Source: Devosia sp.
GTDB taxonomy: Bacteria; Pseudomonadota; Alphaproteobacteria; Rhizobiales; Devosiaceae
NCBI RefSeq assembly: GCF_017744655.1
Contig: NZ_JAGIAW010000002.1
Location: 186,001 to 250,000, forward strand
Direction of reading: 5' to 3'
Length of the DNA stretch: 64,000 nucleotides
The position numbers and the translations under genes were made by a program. Below, piece by piece: positions 51,297 to 59,695 of this stretch. The notes beneath the pieces are model-generated. The model saw only the letters and a program-made list of their open reading frames with translations, had not been told where the DNA came from and ran no database searches. Numbering within the stretch: the stretch's first letter is position 1; every line of letters begins with the position of its first letter.

Positions 51297-52091
51297 TCAG
51301 CCTTCGTTGGCCATTGTTTTCTTGAACTGGGCCAGATGCTTGGACTGCGCGTCGATCATCTTTTCGCGGTACTGGCCATAGATGATGTCGGTGTCGTGCA
51401 GGGTGACGCCCGGAATGGTGGGCGAAGCGAAGACCGGCAGCTCGATACCCTTGTCGGCAAGCTTCTGCGCCGTCCGCGACACCAGTTCGTGCATCATGAT
51501 CATGGCAAGGACGGTCGAGGAACCCGAAACCGGACGACTCCAGCCCTTGATGTCGACGATGGCGTCTTCCACCGGCGCGCCGGTGTCGATGACGATGTCG
51601 GAAGCATGCGGCAGGCGTTTTCCGGAGCTATGGGTCGCCGGCTTGCTGGCATTGGATTTGGCCGTGATGGCGATCACGGTGAGGCCTCGTTCCTTAGCGT
51701 AGAGGGCAGTGTCGATGCCCGAGGCATTGCTGCCCGAATGGCCGAAGATGACGATGGTGTCGCCGGGATTGAGCGGCTGATGATCGAGGAACTTTTCGGC
51801 ATATTTTTCGGTGCGTTCGAGCCAAAGCAGTTCACGCACGCCGCCAGCGCCCAGAATATTGTGCCACATGACGCGCGGGTCGGTCAGCGGATTGAAGCCG
51901 AGGTAGGAACCGTAGCGCGGGTAGGTTTCCTGCACGGGCAGAACGGAGTGGCCCGAGCCGTAGAGATGGACGAGGCCGCCATTGGCGAGGGTCTCGCTCA
52001 TGGCCTTGGACGCGGCTTCGAATGCGGCTTCGTTTTCGCCGGCAGTTTTCTCGGCGATGGCCGCGAGCTTGGAAATGTAGAGAGTGGACAT
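51297..52091 (-). CDS. SIS domain sugar-phosphate-binding protein (UPF0309-like)
   Basis: 264 residues. SIS fold with LVHLYGSGHSVLPVQE (phosphate loop after strand 1), GDTIVIFGHSGSNASGID with the SGSNxS motif, VIAITAKS, and DIVIDTGAPVEDA. Members of this group are predicted to bind or isomerise amino-sugar phosphates. ATG 52091 has GAAAGG upstream; a longer open frame into the GntR gene is discarded. Last gene of the sugar operon, 19 bases after the GntR gene. Probably works on the phosphorylated product of the ROK kinase; this is inference from context. Confidence 0.86.
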   Translation of the reverse strand: MSTLYISKLAAIAEKTAGENEAAFEAASKAMSETLANGGLVHLYGSGHSVLPVQETYPRYGSYLGFNPLTDPRVMWHNILGAGGVRELLWLERTEKYAEKFLDHQPLNPGDTIVIFGHSGSNASGIDTALYAKERGLTVIAITAKSNASKPATHSSGKRLPHASDIVIDTGAPVEDAIVDIKGWSRPVSGSSTVLAMIMMHELVSRTAQKLADKGIELPVFASPTIPGVTLHDTDIIYGQYREKMIDAQSKHLAQFKKTMANEG

Positions 52092-52110
52092 GGGGTCTGG
52101 CCTTTCAAAA

Positions 52111-52860
52111 CTAGACGTAAAGGGTTGAGCGGATTTCGTAGCGGTCGGCCCGCATGGTGGAGACCGCAAATTCAAAGGGGCTGCGTTGGTCGAAGGTGAT
52201 GCGCTCGACCTCGAAGGCCGGGGTGCCGACGGGCAGTTCGAGATCGGCGGCATCGCCTGATGCGACGGCGCCGACGCGATAGACTTCCTTGGCCTTGACC
52301 GGGACAATGCCGGCATTGTCCTTGAGCCAGCGATAGAGCGAGGTTACGTCCGAGGCGTATTCAAAGAGGCCGGGCACACGGGCGGACGGCAGGTGCGTGG
52401 TCTGGATGCCGATGGGCTGGCCATTGCCGAGACGCAGGCGGCGGAGCTGCACGACGCTGTCGCCCTCGGCGATTTCGAGTGCCTCGGCAATTTCGCTTGT
52501 CGCGGAAATGACCTGCGCGAGGAGGAGGCGCGTGCCCGGCGAAACGGCAAGGGTCTGCATTTCATCGGTGAAACTGGTGAGGCCGCGGACGCCGGCCACC
52601 ATGGTTGCGGAGCGCACGAAAGTGCCGCGGCCATGCTCACGGCGGAGCATGCCGGCCTCTTCGAGATTCCGTAGCGCATGACGCAGGGTGATGCGGGAAA
52701 TGCCGAGCATTTCGCAGAGGCGATCCTCATTGGGGATTTGCAGGCCCGGAGCCCATTCGCCCTGGTCGATGAGGTCGCGCAGCGCCATTTCCGCCTGGTG
52801 CCATAGCGGTTCCGGACGGCGCCGGTCGGGGCGCACCAGGCCCGCAGGTTCGTCGCTCAT
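52111..52860 (-). CDS. GntR family (HutC/UTRA) transcriptional regulator
   Basis: 249 residues. GntR winged helix (about 18-85: PLWHQAEMALRDLIDQGEW, NEDRLCEMLGISRITLRHALR in part, GTFV) and a UTRA ligand domain (about 105-245) with IGIQTTHLPSARVPGL and AFEVERITFD. UTRA regulators sense sugar phosphates or amino-sugar phosphates. It sits in the operon between the ROK kinase (1-base overlap, TAATG) and the SIS gene, and is likely its repressor; candidate operators are at 56888-56904. Confidence 0.9.
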   Translation of the reverse strand: MSDEPAGLVRPDRRRPEPLWHQAEMALRDLIDQGEWAPGLQIPNEDRLCEMLGISRITLRHALRNLEEAGMLRREHGRGTFVRSATMVAGVRGLTSFTDEMQTLAVSPGTRLLLAQVISATSEIAEALEIAEGDSVVQLRRLRLGNGQPIGIQTTHLPSARVPGLFEYASDVTSLYRWLKDNAGIVPVKAKEVYRVGAVASGDAADLELPVGTPAFEVERITFDQRSPFEFAVSTMRADRYEIRSTLYV

Positions 52861-53732
52861 TATGTCCTCCTCCAGTTCCGGCCGAGTGCCCCGGCATAGG
52901 CTGCGCCGACCAGCCCGGCCCGGGCGCCGTGCTGCGCCGGCAACAGGGCAACGCCGCGCAGGTGTGGCGGCAGACGCCGGTCGACGGTTTTCCGCAGCAG
53001 CGGTTCGATGACGTCAAAAGCCTCGGCGACGCCGCCGGCGATGATGATGGCAGCCGGATCGAGCAGCGCAACGGCCGAGCCAGCGGCTGCGCCCAGCGCA
53101 TCCATGGGCCGGGCCAGCAGCGCGAATGCTGCGGTATCGCCGGAGCGAGCGGCAGCGATGAGATCATGGCCTCTAGCGAGGCCGACTGTTTGTGCCAACT
53201 GATCAAGCGCCCTTCCGGCCGCCTGACGTTCGAGCCAGCCGCTGACATCTTCGCCTGGGTCAGCGAGATCGGCGGTGGCCCAGCCGAATGAACAGGCGCC
53301 GCCGGCGTGACCGGCAATGATCGTGCCGGAGGCGAGTACGGCCGAGCCGATGCCGGTGCCGATGGCGAGGAGGACAGCATCAGAAAGCCCTTTCGCAGCG
53401 CCGGCACGAACTTCGGCGAGAAGGCTCAATTGCGCGTCATTGCCGAGACCGATGGAGATGCCGGGCAGAGCTTGAGCGAGATCGAGCCCGTCGAGATAAG
53501 GCAGGTTCGGCACCCAGCGGCAGACCGTGCCTTGGGCGAGGCCTGGTATGCCTAAGCCAAGAGCGCTGGCCTTATGCTTGGCGAGCAGGGCGCGAACGAG
53601 ATCCAGAAAGTCAGCGCACGATTGGGGCGCGGCGACATCTTCGACAAGCGTCACGTTGGCCGGGTCGGCGCTATCGGCAAGACCAATGCGGCAGCGCGTG
53701 CCGCCGAGATCGATGGCAAGAACCGCGCTCAT
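52860..53732 (-). CDS. ROK family sugar kinase-like protein without the zinc motif
   Basis: 290 residues. Actin/hexokinase fold: phosphate-1 loop AIDLGGTRCRIGLAD (6-20), catalytic Asp in GLGNDAQLS, and AIGTGIGSAVLASGTIIAGH. The CxCGxxGCxE zinc-binding motif expected soon after the GH is absent: the segment reads GGACSFGWATADLADPGED. It is therefore a divergent ROK protein, perhaps still a kinase for a hexose or amino sugar. ATG 53732 overlaps the permease stop by 4 bases; it belongs to the sugar ABC operon. Confidence 0.84.
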   Translation of the reverse strand: MSAVLAIDLGGTRCRIGLADSADPANVTLVEDVAAPQSCADFLDLVRALLAKHKASALGLGIPGLAQGTVCRWVPNLPYLDGLDLAQALPGISIGLGNDAQLSLLAEVRAGAAKGLSDAVLLAIGTGIGSAVLASGTIIAGHAGGACSFGWATADLADPGEDVSGWLERQAAGRALDQLAQTVGLARGHDLIAAARSGDTAAFALLARPMDALGAAAGSAVALLDPAAIIIAGGVAEAFDVIEPLLRKTVDRRLPPHLRGVALLPAQHGARAGLVGAAYAGALGRNWRRT

Positions 53733-54586
53733 CCCTTCACCCCCGTGGCGACGATGGAATCGACGAAAAAGCGCTGGAGGAAGACGAAGAGGATGACCGG
53801 CGGCAGCACGGCGAGGGTCGCCCCGGCCATGACGAGGCCGGTATTCATGGCGCCGCGATTGTAGCTCAGGAGCCGGCTGAGCGAGATGACGATGGGATAT
53901 TGATCCGTATTGCCCTGCAACACGGTCAGCGGCCAGAGATAGCTGTTCCAGTGGTAGACGAAGGCGAAGAGAGTCAGTGCCGCGATGGCTGGGAGGACCG
54001 AGGGCGCAACGATCTTGAAAAGGATCAGGAACTCGGAGGCGCCATCCACGCGGGCGGCATCGATGAGGTCGTCGGGCACGCCCTTTATATACTGGCGCAT
54101 GAGGAAAATGCCGAAGGCATTGGCGAGATTGGGCACGACCACACCAAGCAGATTGGCATTGAGCCCGAGATAGCCGGTGAGCCGATAGAGCGGGATCAGC
54201 GTCACGATGGGCGGCAGGAACATGGTGGCGATCAGGACCGCAAAGAGCCAATCGCGCCCCTTGAAGCGATATTTGGCAAAGGCATAGCCGGCCATGAGGC
54301 TGGTGACCACGATGGCAACGGTGGTCACGATGGCAATGAAAGCCGAATTGACGAAGGAGCGGCCAAGGTTGACGACGTCGGCAACCTCGGTAAAGGCGTC
54401 GAGACTGGGCGAGCCGGGCCACCAGACGGGCGGCACCTGCATGCTTTCTTCGGGCGTCTTAAGGCTCGACAGCACCATCCAGACCAGCGGGAAGGCGGCG
54501 GCCACGGCAATGGCGAGGATGACGAGGGTCAGGGCGGTGCGCCGCCAGGTGCGGGGATGGCGCCTATAGGGTCGCATAGCGCTCAT
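53729..54586 (-). CDS. Sugar ABC transporter permease (CUT1, MalG-type)
   Basis: 285 residues, six membrane segments. N-terminal segment ALTLVILAIAVAAAFPLVWM, then SLKTPEES typical of MalG-type proteins, and the EAA loop AARVDGASEFLILFKIVAPS. The short RRHPRTWRR start is cytoplasmic. ATG 54586 overlaps the MalF-type gene by 4 bases; ATG 54577 is possible. Co-functions with the MalF-type partner. Confidence 0.93.
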   Translation of the reverse strand: MSAMRPYRRHPRTWRRTALTLVILAIAVAAAFPLVWMVLSSLKTPEESMQVPPVWWPGSPSLDAFTEVADVVNLGRSFVNSAFIAIVTTVAIVVTSLMAGYAFAKYRFKGRDWLFAVLIATMFLPPIVTLIPLYRLTGYLGLNANLLGVVVPNLANAFGIFLMRQYIKGVPDDLIDAARVDGASEFLILFKIVAPSVLPAIAALTLFAFVYHWNSYLWPLTVLQGNTDQYPIVISLSRLLSYNRGAMNTGLVMAGATLAVLPPVILFVFLQRFFVDSIVATGVKG

Positions 54587-55476
54587 CGTTGTTCTCCCCG
54601 GTCGCGCAACAGGGTGAACAAGAGGACGATCACCACGATCAGCGACAGCATGAGCGTGACGGCCATGGCCGAGCCGAGCCCGCCCTGGGCGCGTTCAATG
54701 CCGACGCGGCGGATATGGTAGGTCATGACATTGGTGGAATTGACCGGGCCGCCCTGGGTGATCAGCGCCACAGGTTCGAACACCTGCACGGCATTGATGA
54801 CGGCGATCACGGCCGAGAACAGCAAGGTATTGCGCAGGAGCGGCAGCGTTATCCTCCAGAACTGCATCCAGGCTGAGGCACCATCGACCAGCGCGGCTTC
54901 ATAGAGCGAGCGCGGAATTTGCGTCAGGCCGGCGACGGCGAGCACGGTGAAATAGCCCACCTGCTGCCAGACATTGAGGATGACAATGGAGACCAGCGCC
55001 GTCCTTGGCGAGGAGAGCCAAGTCTGCGGCGGGACGCCGACCCAGCCGAGCATCTGGTTGATCGGCCCTTCGGTCGGCGAATAGAGCTTTGACCAGACGA
55101 GCGCCACGGCGATCATCGGCACCATGTAGCTTGAAAAGAGCACGGTGCGCAGCAGGATGCCGCCGGAGGCAAAGGTCTGGTGAACGAGAAGGCCGAGCAT
55201 TACGGAGAGCGGCAGGATCAGTGCCACCGAGAGCGCGGTATAGATCGCGGTATTGCCAAAGGCGGCACGGAAGTCGCGGCCGATGGATGTCGGCCCCAGG
55301 AGGTCGGCAAAATTGGCAAGACCCACGAAGCTGGCGGTTTCAAAACCCGTTTGCGTCGACCATTGCGTGAATGAGAGGCCAATGGTCAGCACCATGGGCA
55401 CGAGGACGAAAATGGCAATGAGCCCCGTGGCGGGCGCGAGCATGCCGATGGTCGAGCGGGTCTGGCGGCCTGTCAT
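54583..55476 (-). CDS. Sugar ABC transporter permease (CUT1, MalF-type)
   Basis: 297 residues, six membrane segments: LAPATGLIAIFVLVPMVLT first, LSFTQWS, then EAA loop EAALVDGASAWMQFWRITLP and MTYHIRRVGIERAQGGLGSA. 66 bases after the binding-protein gene. No ATP-binding protein gene occurs anywhere in this operon, so a shared MsmK/UgpC-type ATPase encoded elsewhere must energise it. Confidence 0.93.
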   Translation of the reverse strand: MTGRQTRSTIGMLAPATGLIAIFVLVPMVLTIGLSFTQWSTQTGFETASFVGLANFADLLGPTSIGRDFRAAFGNTAIYTALSVALILPLSVMLGLLVHQTFASGGILLRTVLFSSYMVPMIAVALVWSKLYSPTEGPINQMLGWVGVPPQTWLSSPRTALVSIVILNVWQQVGYFTVLAVAGLTQIPRSLYEAALVDGASAWMQFWRITLPLLRNTLLFSAVIAVINAVQVFEPVALITQGGPVNSTNVMTYHIRRVGIERAQGGLGSAMAVTLMLSLIVVIVLLFTLLRDRGEQR

Positions 55477-55542
55477 CCGGAAAATCTGCCTGGGGTAGGA
55501 AATGCGGGCGGGGCATGCGGCCCCGCCCGCCTAAATGGATGA

Positions 55543-56832
55543 CTATTTGGCGTTGCGTTCGAGGATTTCCGTGGCGTCTGCCTGGGCATTGGCCTGGGCA
55601 TCGGCGGCGGTCACCTGGCCGAACTGCAGCGCTTCAAGCGTCTGCTGCAGGGATTCGGAGAATTCCTGGCCGCCCAGCACCACCGGGAAGGGTTTTGCGT
55701 CGGACAGGGTTTCCGTATAGCCGAGGAGGAACGGATCGCTCGAAAGACGGTCGCCAAAGGCGGCAACGTCCGAAGTCCGCGAGGGCAGGATACCCATGGA
55801 CATCAGGATATCGCCCATGGCAGAGGCGCCGTTTTCGCCTGAATCCGGCCCATTGAGCCAGGAGAGGAATTTCCAGGCGGCTTCCTGTTCTTCGGGCGCT
55901 GCCTGGGCGTTGACCACGGTCATCCAGGAGTAGGAAATCGAGCGCGCCGTGTCGCCCGAGGGGCCGACCGGAATGGGCGCGGTGGCGATATCGGCAAAGG
56001 CATCGCCCATGCCGGCCTTGAGGGCGGATTCCCACCAATTGGCCATGATGATCATGCCGGTCTTGCCCGAGACAAAATTGTCGAGGAAAGGCCCGGTTGT
56101 ATTGGCGTCGGCTGTCGCCATGGCAGGGTCGGAAAAGCCCGAGGTGACGAGCTTTTCATAAAGCTCGAAGGTTTCCTTGGCCGCCTGGCTATCGAGCACC
56201 GGCTTGCCATCGACGATCAGGTCGCCGCCATTGGACACGAGCAGCGAGGCAAAGGGATGCAGCACGCCCGCGGCCCAGGAATTGATCAGCCCAAAACCCT
56301 GCTGGCCCTTTGAGGCATCGGTCAGCTTTTCGGCAGCGGCGAGGAACTCGTCCCAGGTTTTGGGCGCCTCGGCAATGCCGGCTTCCTCGAAGAGGCGCTT
56401 GTTGTAGTTGAGCGCATAGACGTCGATTTCATTGGGAATCCCATAGAGCGAACCGCCGACCGAGGCGGCGCTGACGACGCCAGTCGGCCAATTGGCTGTA
56501 GTATCGCTGGCAACGGCTTCTGGCGCGGCGCTGACGAGGCTATCGCGCACCAAGTCCGGCAGCCAGGCATCATAAATGCCGGCAATGGTCGCGCCACCGG
56601 CGCCGCCGCCCGAAGTGCGGAGCGTCGTCAGCAGATCGCCAAAGGGCACGGCGCGGACGGTGATGGTGTCGCCGGCATTGGCGGCTTCATATTTATCGAT
56701 GGCGGCGTCGAGCAGCGCCACCGTATCCGGCCCCCAATGCGTCAGAAACGAAATCTCGGCTGCCTGCGTCCCCACGCTCGTCGCCATCAGCGCGCCGATT
56801 GTGGCCAGGTGCCATCCCTTGCATGCTTTCAT
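55543..56832 (-). CDS. Sugar ABC transporter substrate-binding protein, family 1
   Basis: 429 residues. Signal peptide (MKACKGWHLATIGALMATS, cleavage near TQAA|EI), then a family-1 fold: ISFLTHWGPDTVALLDAAID, YGIPNEIDVYALNYNKRLFEEAG, PKTWDEFLAAAEKL, KTGMIIMANWWES, and KFLSWLNGPDSGENGASAM. Periplasmic capture of a mono- or oligosaccharide. ATG 56832 follows GGGAGAAC; upstream in-frame codons give no signal peptide. First gene of the six-gene operon. Confidence 0.92.
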   Translation of the reverse strand: MKACKGWHLATIGALMATSVGTQAAEISFLTHWGPDTVALLDAAIDKYEAANAGDTITVRAVPFGDLLTTLRTSGGGAGGATIAGIYDAWLPDLVRDSLVSAAPEAVASDTTANWPTGVVSAASVGGSLYGIPNEIDVYALNYNKRLFEEAGIAEAPKTWDEFLAAAEKLTDASKGQQGFGLINSWAAGVLHPFASLLVSNGGDLIVDGKPVLDSQAAKETFELYEKLVTSGFSDPAMATADANTTGPFLDNFVSGKTGMIIMANWWESALKAGMGDAFADIATAPIPVGPSGDTARSISYSWMTVVNAQAAPEEQEAAWKFLSWLNGPDSGENGASAMGDILMSMGILPSRTSDVAAFGDRLSSDPFLLGYTETLSDAKPFPVVLGGQEFSESLQQTLEALQFGQVTAADAQANAQADATEILERNAK

Positions 56833-56887
56833 TGTCGTTCTCCCATCCTCATGCCAGCGGCTTCTCCAAACCGCTGCACGAAGTAGT

Positions 56888-56904
56888 GTTATGACGTTAT
56901 AACG
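56888..56904. promoter_or_regulatory. Palindrome upstream of the sugar ABC operon
   Basis: GTTATGACGTTATAAC (56888-56903) has 5-bp inverted arms, and within it CGTTATAACG (56895-56904) is a perfect palindrome; TTATGACG/TTATAACG also form a tandem near-repeat. It lies 56 bases before the binding-protein start and is the best operator candidate for the GntR/UTRA protein of the operon. The rest of the gap 56833-57051 shows nothing I can name. Confidence 0.5.
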
Positions 56905-57051
56905 ACTCTTGCAAGGCGAAGTTGCGGATTGGGCACGCATGGCCGAAGCGGCAGGGACGCGAGGGGTATTTTGCAGGGAGGGGGGAGCAGGCGGCCATGC
57001 TATGGCTAGGGCAGCGGCACCCCTGAGGGAAGTGCCGCGCCGGGCACGAGC

Positions 57052-57900
57052 TCAGGCCCCGAGGGTAAAATTGTCGATCAGGCGCGTATTGCCGAGATAG
57101 GCCGCCAGGGCGAGGAGGCAACCGTCGGCGCCGATTGTCCTAAGCGGAGCGAGACTCCCGCGGTCACGGACTTCCCAATATTGAACCTCGATACCAGGTT
57201 CTTGGGCCAAGATGGCACGGCCGATGGTTTCCAGCTTTGCGGCATCGCGCTCGCCGGACTCGTAGGCCTCTGAGGCGGCAAGGAGGCTCTGATAGAGCAG
57301 CGAGGCAATGGCGCGTTGGGCGGGGTCGAGATAGACGTTGCGCGAACTCATCGCCAATCCGTCCTCTTCCCGCACAATGGCGCCGCGGACGATTTCGACG
57401 GGGACGTTGAGATCGCGCACCATGCGCTCGATCACGGCGCATTGCTGCGCATCCTTCTGCCCAAAGAAGGCAAAGTGCGGCTGGGTCAGGTTGAAAAGTT
57501 TTAGCACCACCGTGGCGACGCCGCGGAAATGGCCGGGGCGCAGGGCGCCGCAGAGGGGCAGGGAGACCGCCTCTTCGACAACATAAGTGGAGTTGTCGGC
57601 GGGATAGACTTCGGTGTGTTCGGGCAGGAACAGTGCATCGACGCCGGCTGCCTCGAGCAGGGCAATATCCCTCTCGATCGGCCGGGGATAGCGCGCGAGG
57701 TCTTCCTTGGGCCCGAACTGCAGAGGATTGACGAAAATGCTGGCAATGACCGTGTCGCAATGCGTGCGGGCGAGGTCCATGAGGCTGATATGACCCTCAT
57801 GGAGGGCACCCATGGTGGGCACGAGGCCAAGCTGGGTGCCGGCCGGCAGCGCATTGCGCCAGGCCCGCAATTCGGAAATCGTGCGAAGGATCTTTGTCAT
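57052..57900 (-). CDS. panC: Pantoate--beta-alanine ligase
   Basis: 282 residues. Class I synthetase-like fold with PTMGALHEGHISL (HIGH-type motif HEGH at 34-37), FVNPLQFGP, GHFRGVATVVLKLFN, FFGQKDAQQ and MSSRN (KMSKS-type). Condenses pantoate and beta-alanine with ATP to pantothenate, the precursor of coenzyme A. ATG 57900 is used; a TTG directly before it is unnecessary. Last gene of the block, 20 bases after panB. Confidence 0.96.
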   Translation of the reverse strand: MTKILRTISELRAWRNALPAGTQLGLVPTMGALHEGHISLMDLARTHCDTVIASIFVNPLQFGPKEDLARYPRPIERDIALLEAAGVDALFLPEHTEVYPADNSTYVVEEAVSLPLCGALRPGHFRGVATVVLKLFNLTQPHFAFFGQKDAQQCAVIERMVRDLNVPVEIVRGAIVREEDGLAMSSRNVYLDPAQRAIASLLYQSLLAASEAYESGERDAAKLETIGRAILAQEPGIEVQYWEVRDRGSLAPLRTIGADGCLLALAAYLGNTRLIDNFTLGA

Positions 57901-57920
57901 CAAGGGGTGGTCCAGATAGG

Positions 57921-58733
57921 TCAGGCGGCGCCGGCGCGCTTTTGCAGGGCCGAGGCCTTGGTTTCGGCGACATAGTCGGCGACGGCCGTCCGCACCAGCC
58001 CGGCGGCATCCGCCCGTGGCTTGGCAAAGCTCGGGGCAGGGCGTGTGTTCAGCCCGATGAGGTCGTTGATCACCAGCACTTGGCCGGCGCAGCCAGGGCC
58101 GGAGCCGATGCCGATGGTGGGGATGGTTAGTTCATTCGTGATCGCGGTGGCGACGTCGGGGACGATACATTCGAGCACGATGGCAAAGGCACCGGCTTCT
58201 TCGAGGGCGCGGGCTTCTTGCGAGAGACGTTCGGCGGATTCTGCCGCCTTTCCATGGGTGTAATAGCCACCCAATTGGTGGACGGCCTGGGGCATGAGCC
58301 CGATATGGGCCATGACGGGGATGCCGTAGTCGGTCAGCCGCTTGATGACGGGCACCATAGGCAGGCCGCCTTCGATCTTGACCGCCTGCACACCCGAATG
58401 CTGGAGAATGTCCACTGCGCTGCGAAGTGCGGTTTCCGGATCGGTGGTCGTGCCGAAGGGCATGTCGCAGACCACGAGTGCGCGTTCGGTGCTGCGCGCG
58501 ACGGCCGCCGCATGGCGGATCATGTCGGCAAGGGTCACTTTCAGCGTAGTTTCGTGGCCGAGCACGACATTGCCGAGGCTGTCGCCGACAAGGATAATGT
58601 CCACGCCGGATTGATCGACCAGGGTCGCCATGACGCTGTCATAGGCGGTCAGCATGGCGATGGGTTCGGCGCGCTGGCGCAGGCGACCGATATCGCGTGT
58701 GGTCAATCGCTTGGTTGCTGACGGGACTGACAT
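57921..58733 (-). CDS. panB: 3-methyl-2-oxobutanoate hydroxymethyltransferase
   Basis: 270 residues. TIM-barrel with PIAMLTAYD, VDIILVGDSLGNVVLGH, DMPFG, VKIEGG and PVMAHIGLMPQ, and the LECI/TIGIGSGPGCAGQVLVIND segments. Makes ketopantoate from 2-oxoisovalerate and methylene-THF. ATG 58733 has GTGGAG 6-11 bases upstream; a GTG at 58745 is part of that site. It is followed by panC and is 92 bases downstream of nadC. Confidence 0.96.
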   Translation of the reverse strand: MSVPSATKRLTTRDIGRLRQRAEPIAMLTAYDSVMATLVDQSGVDIILVGDSLGNVVLGHETTLKVTLADMIRHAAAVARSTERALVVCDMPFGTTTDPETALRSAVDILQHSGVQAVKIEGGLPMVPVIKRLTDYGIPVMAHIGLMPQAVHQLGGYYTHGKAAESAERLSQEARALEEAGAFAIVLECIVPDVATAITNELTIPTIGIGSGPGCAGQVLVINDLIGLNTRPAPSFAKPRADAAGLVRTAVADYVAETKASALQKRAGAA

Positions 58734-58779
58734 CGTGGTCTCCACGGCTAATCTTCGAACCTGCGCCCTTGGACGCGAC

Positions 58780-58803
58780 GCGTTGATACTCGGACATCAA
58801 CGC
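58780..58803. promoter_or_regulatory. Inverted repeat between nadC and panB
   Basis: GCGTTGAT (58780-58787) and ATCAACGC (58796-58803), a perfect 8-bp inverted repeat with an 8-base spacer, in the 92-base gap. It has no T-tract on either strand, so it may be an operator or an mRNA hairpin rather than a terminator. Confidence 0.35.
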
Positions 58804-58825
58804 CTATCCCAGCCCTATATAGGTA

Positions 58826-59695
58826 TTAGGGGGCCGCTATGTCCAAACCGAGGTCGAGAATGGGCGCGCTATGGGTGAGCCAGCCGGCCGAAATGATGTC
58901 GACGCCCGTCGCGGCTATGGCCGGCGCGGTCTTGGCGGTGATGCGGCCGGAGGCTTCCTTGATGGCGCTTTTGCCGGTGCGGCGCACGGCTTCTGTCAGG
59001 GTCGGAATGTCCATGTTGTCGAGGAGCACGGCGTCGACGCCGACGGACAGGGCTTCGTCGAGTTGCTCGAGCCGATCGACTTCCACCTCGATTTTGACCA
59101 GATGGCCCGCTGCGGCGCGGGCGCGTTCGATGGCGGTGCGCACGCCGCCGGCTATGGCGATGTGATTGTCCTTGATCAGGATGGCATCATCGAGCCCGAA
59201 GCGGTGATTGGCTCCGCCCCCGGCCCGCACGGCAGCCTTTTCGAGCGCCCGCAGGCCGGGCGTGGTTTTGCGCGTGCAGGCGATCCTGGCGTGGCCATGG
59301 GGGCGCACGGCTTCGACGAGGTCAGCAGTCGCGGTGGCGATGCCGGAGAGGCGGCAAAGGAGATTGAGCGCGACGCGTTCAGCGCCGAGAATGGCGCGGG
59401 CGGGGCCGGAGACGGTTAGGACAGTGTCGCCGGAAGCAACTCTGCTGCCATCGGGCCGATGCACGGAAATCGCGATGGAGGTGTCCATGAGAGCGAAGGC
59501 GAGGGCGGCAAGATCCACGCCGCTGACCACGCCGGGGTCACGGGCGACGATGGCGCAATTGGCCGTGGCTTCGATGGGGATGACGGCATCGCTGGTGATG
59601 TCGCCGGTGCGGCCGAAATCTTCGAGCAGGGCCGCGCGAACGATCGGCTCGTTGATGAGGCGCGGCAGGGTCAGGGACGAAAAAGTCTCGTTCAT
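58826..59695 (-). CDS. nadC: Nicotinate-nucleotide pyrophosphorylase (carboxylating)
   Basis: 289 residues. LLEDFGRTGDITSDAVIP at the N-terminus, ERVALNLLCRLSGIAT, TRKTTPGLRALEKAAVRAGGG (shown in part), ILIKDNHIA and the barrel end VLLDNMDIPTL; these are the QAPRTase quinolinate- and PRPP-binding motifs. Converts quinolinate and PRPP to nicotinate mononucleotide. Overlaps nadB by 4 bases. Confidence 0.96.
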   Translation of the reverse strand: MNETFSSLTLPRLINEPIVRAALLEDFGRTGDITSDAVIPIEATANCAIVARDPGVVSGVDLAALAFALMDTSIAISVHRPDGSRVASGDTVLTVSGPARAILGAERVALNLLCRLSGIATATADLVEAVRPHGHARIACTRKTTPGLRALEKAAVRAGGGANHRFGLDDAILIKDNHIAIAGGVRTAIERARAAAGHLVKIEVEVDRLEQLDEALSVGVDAVLLDNMDIPTLTEAVRRTGKSAIKEASGRITAKTAPAIAATGVDIISAGWLTHSAPILDLGLDIAAP

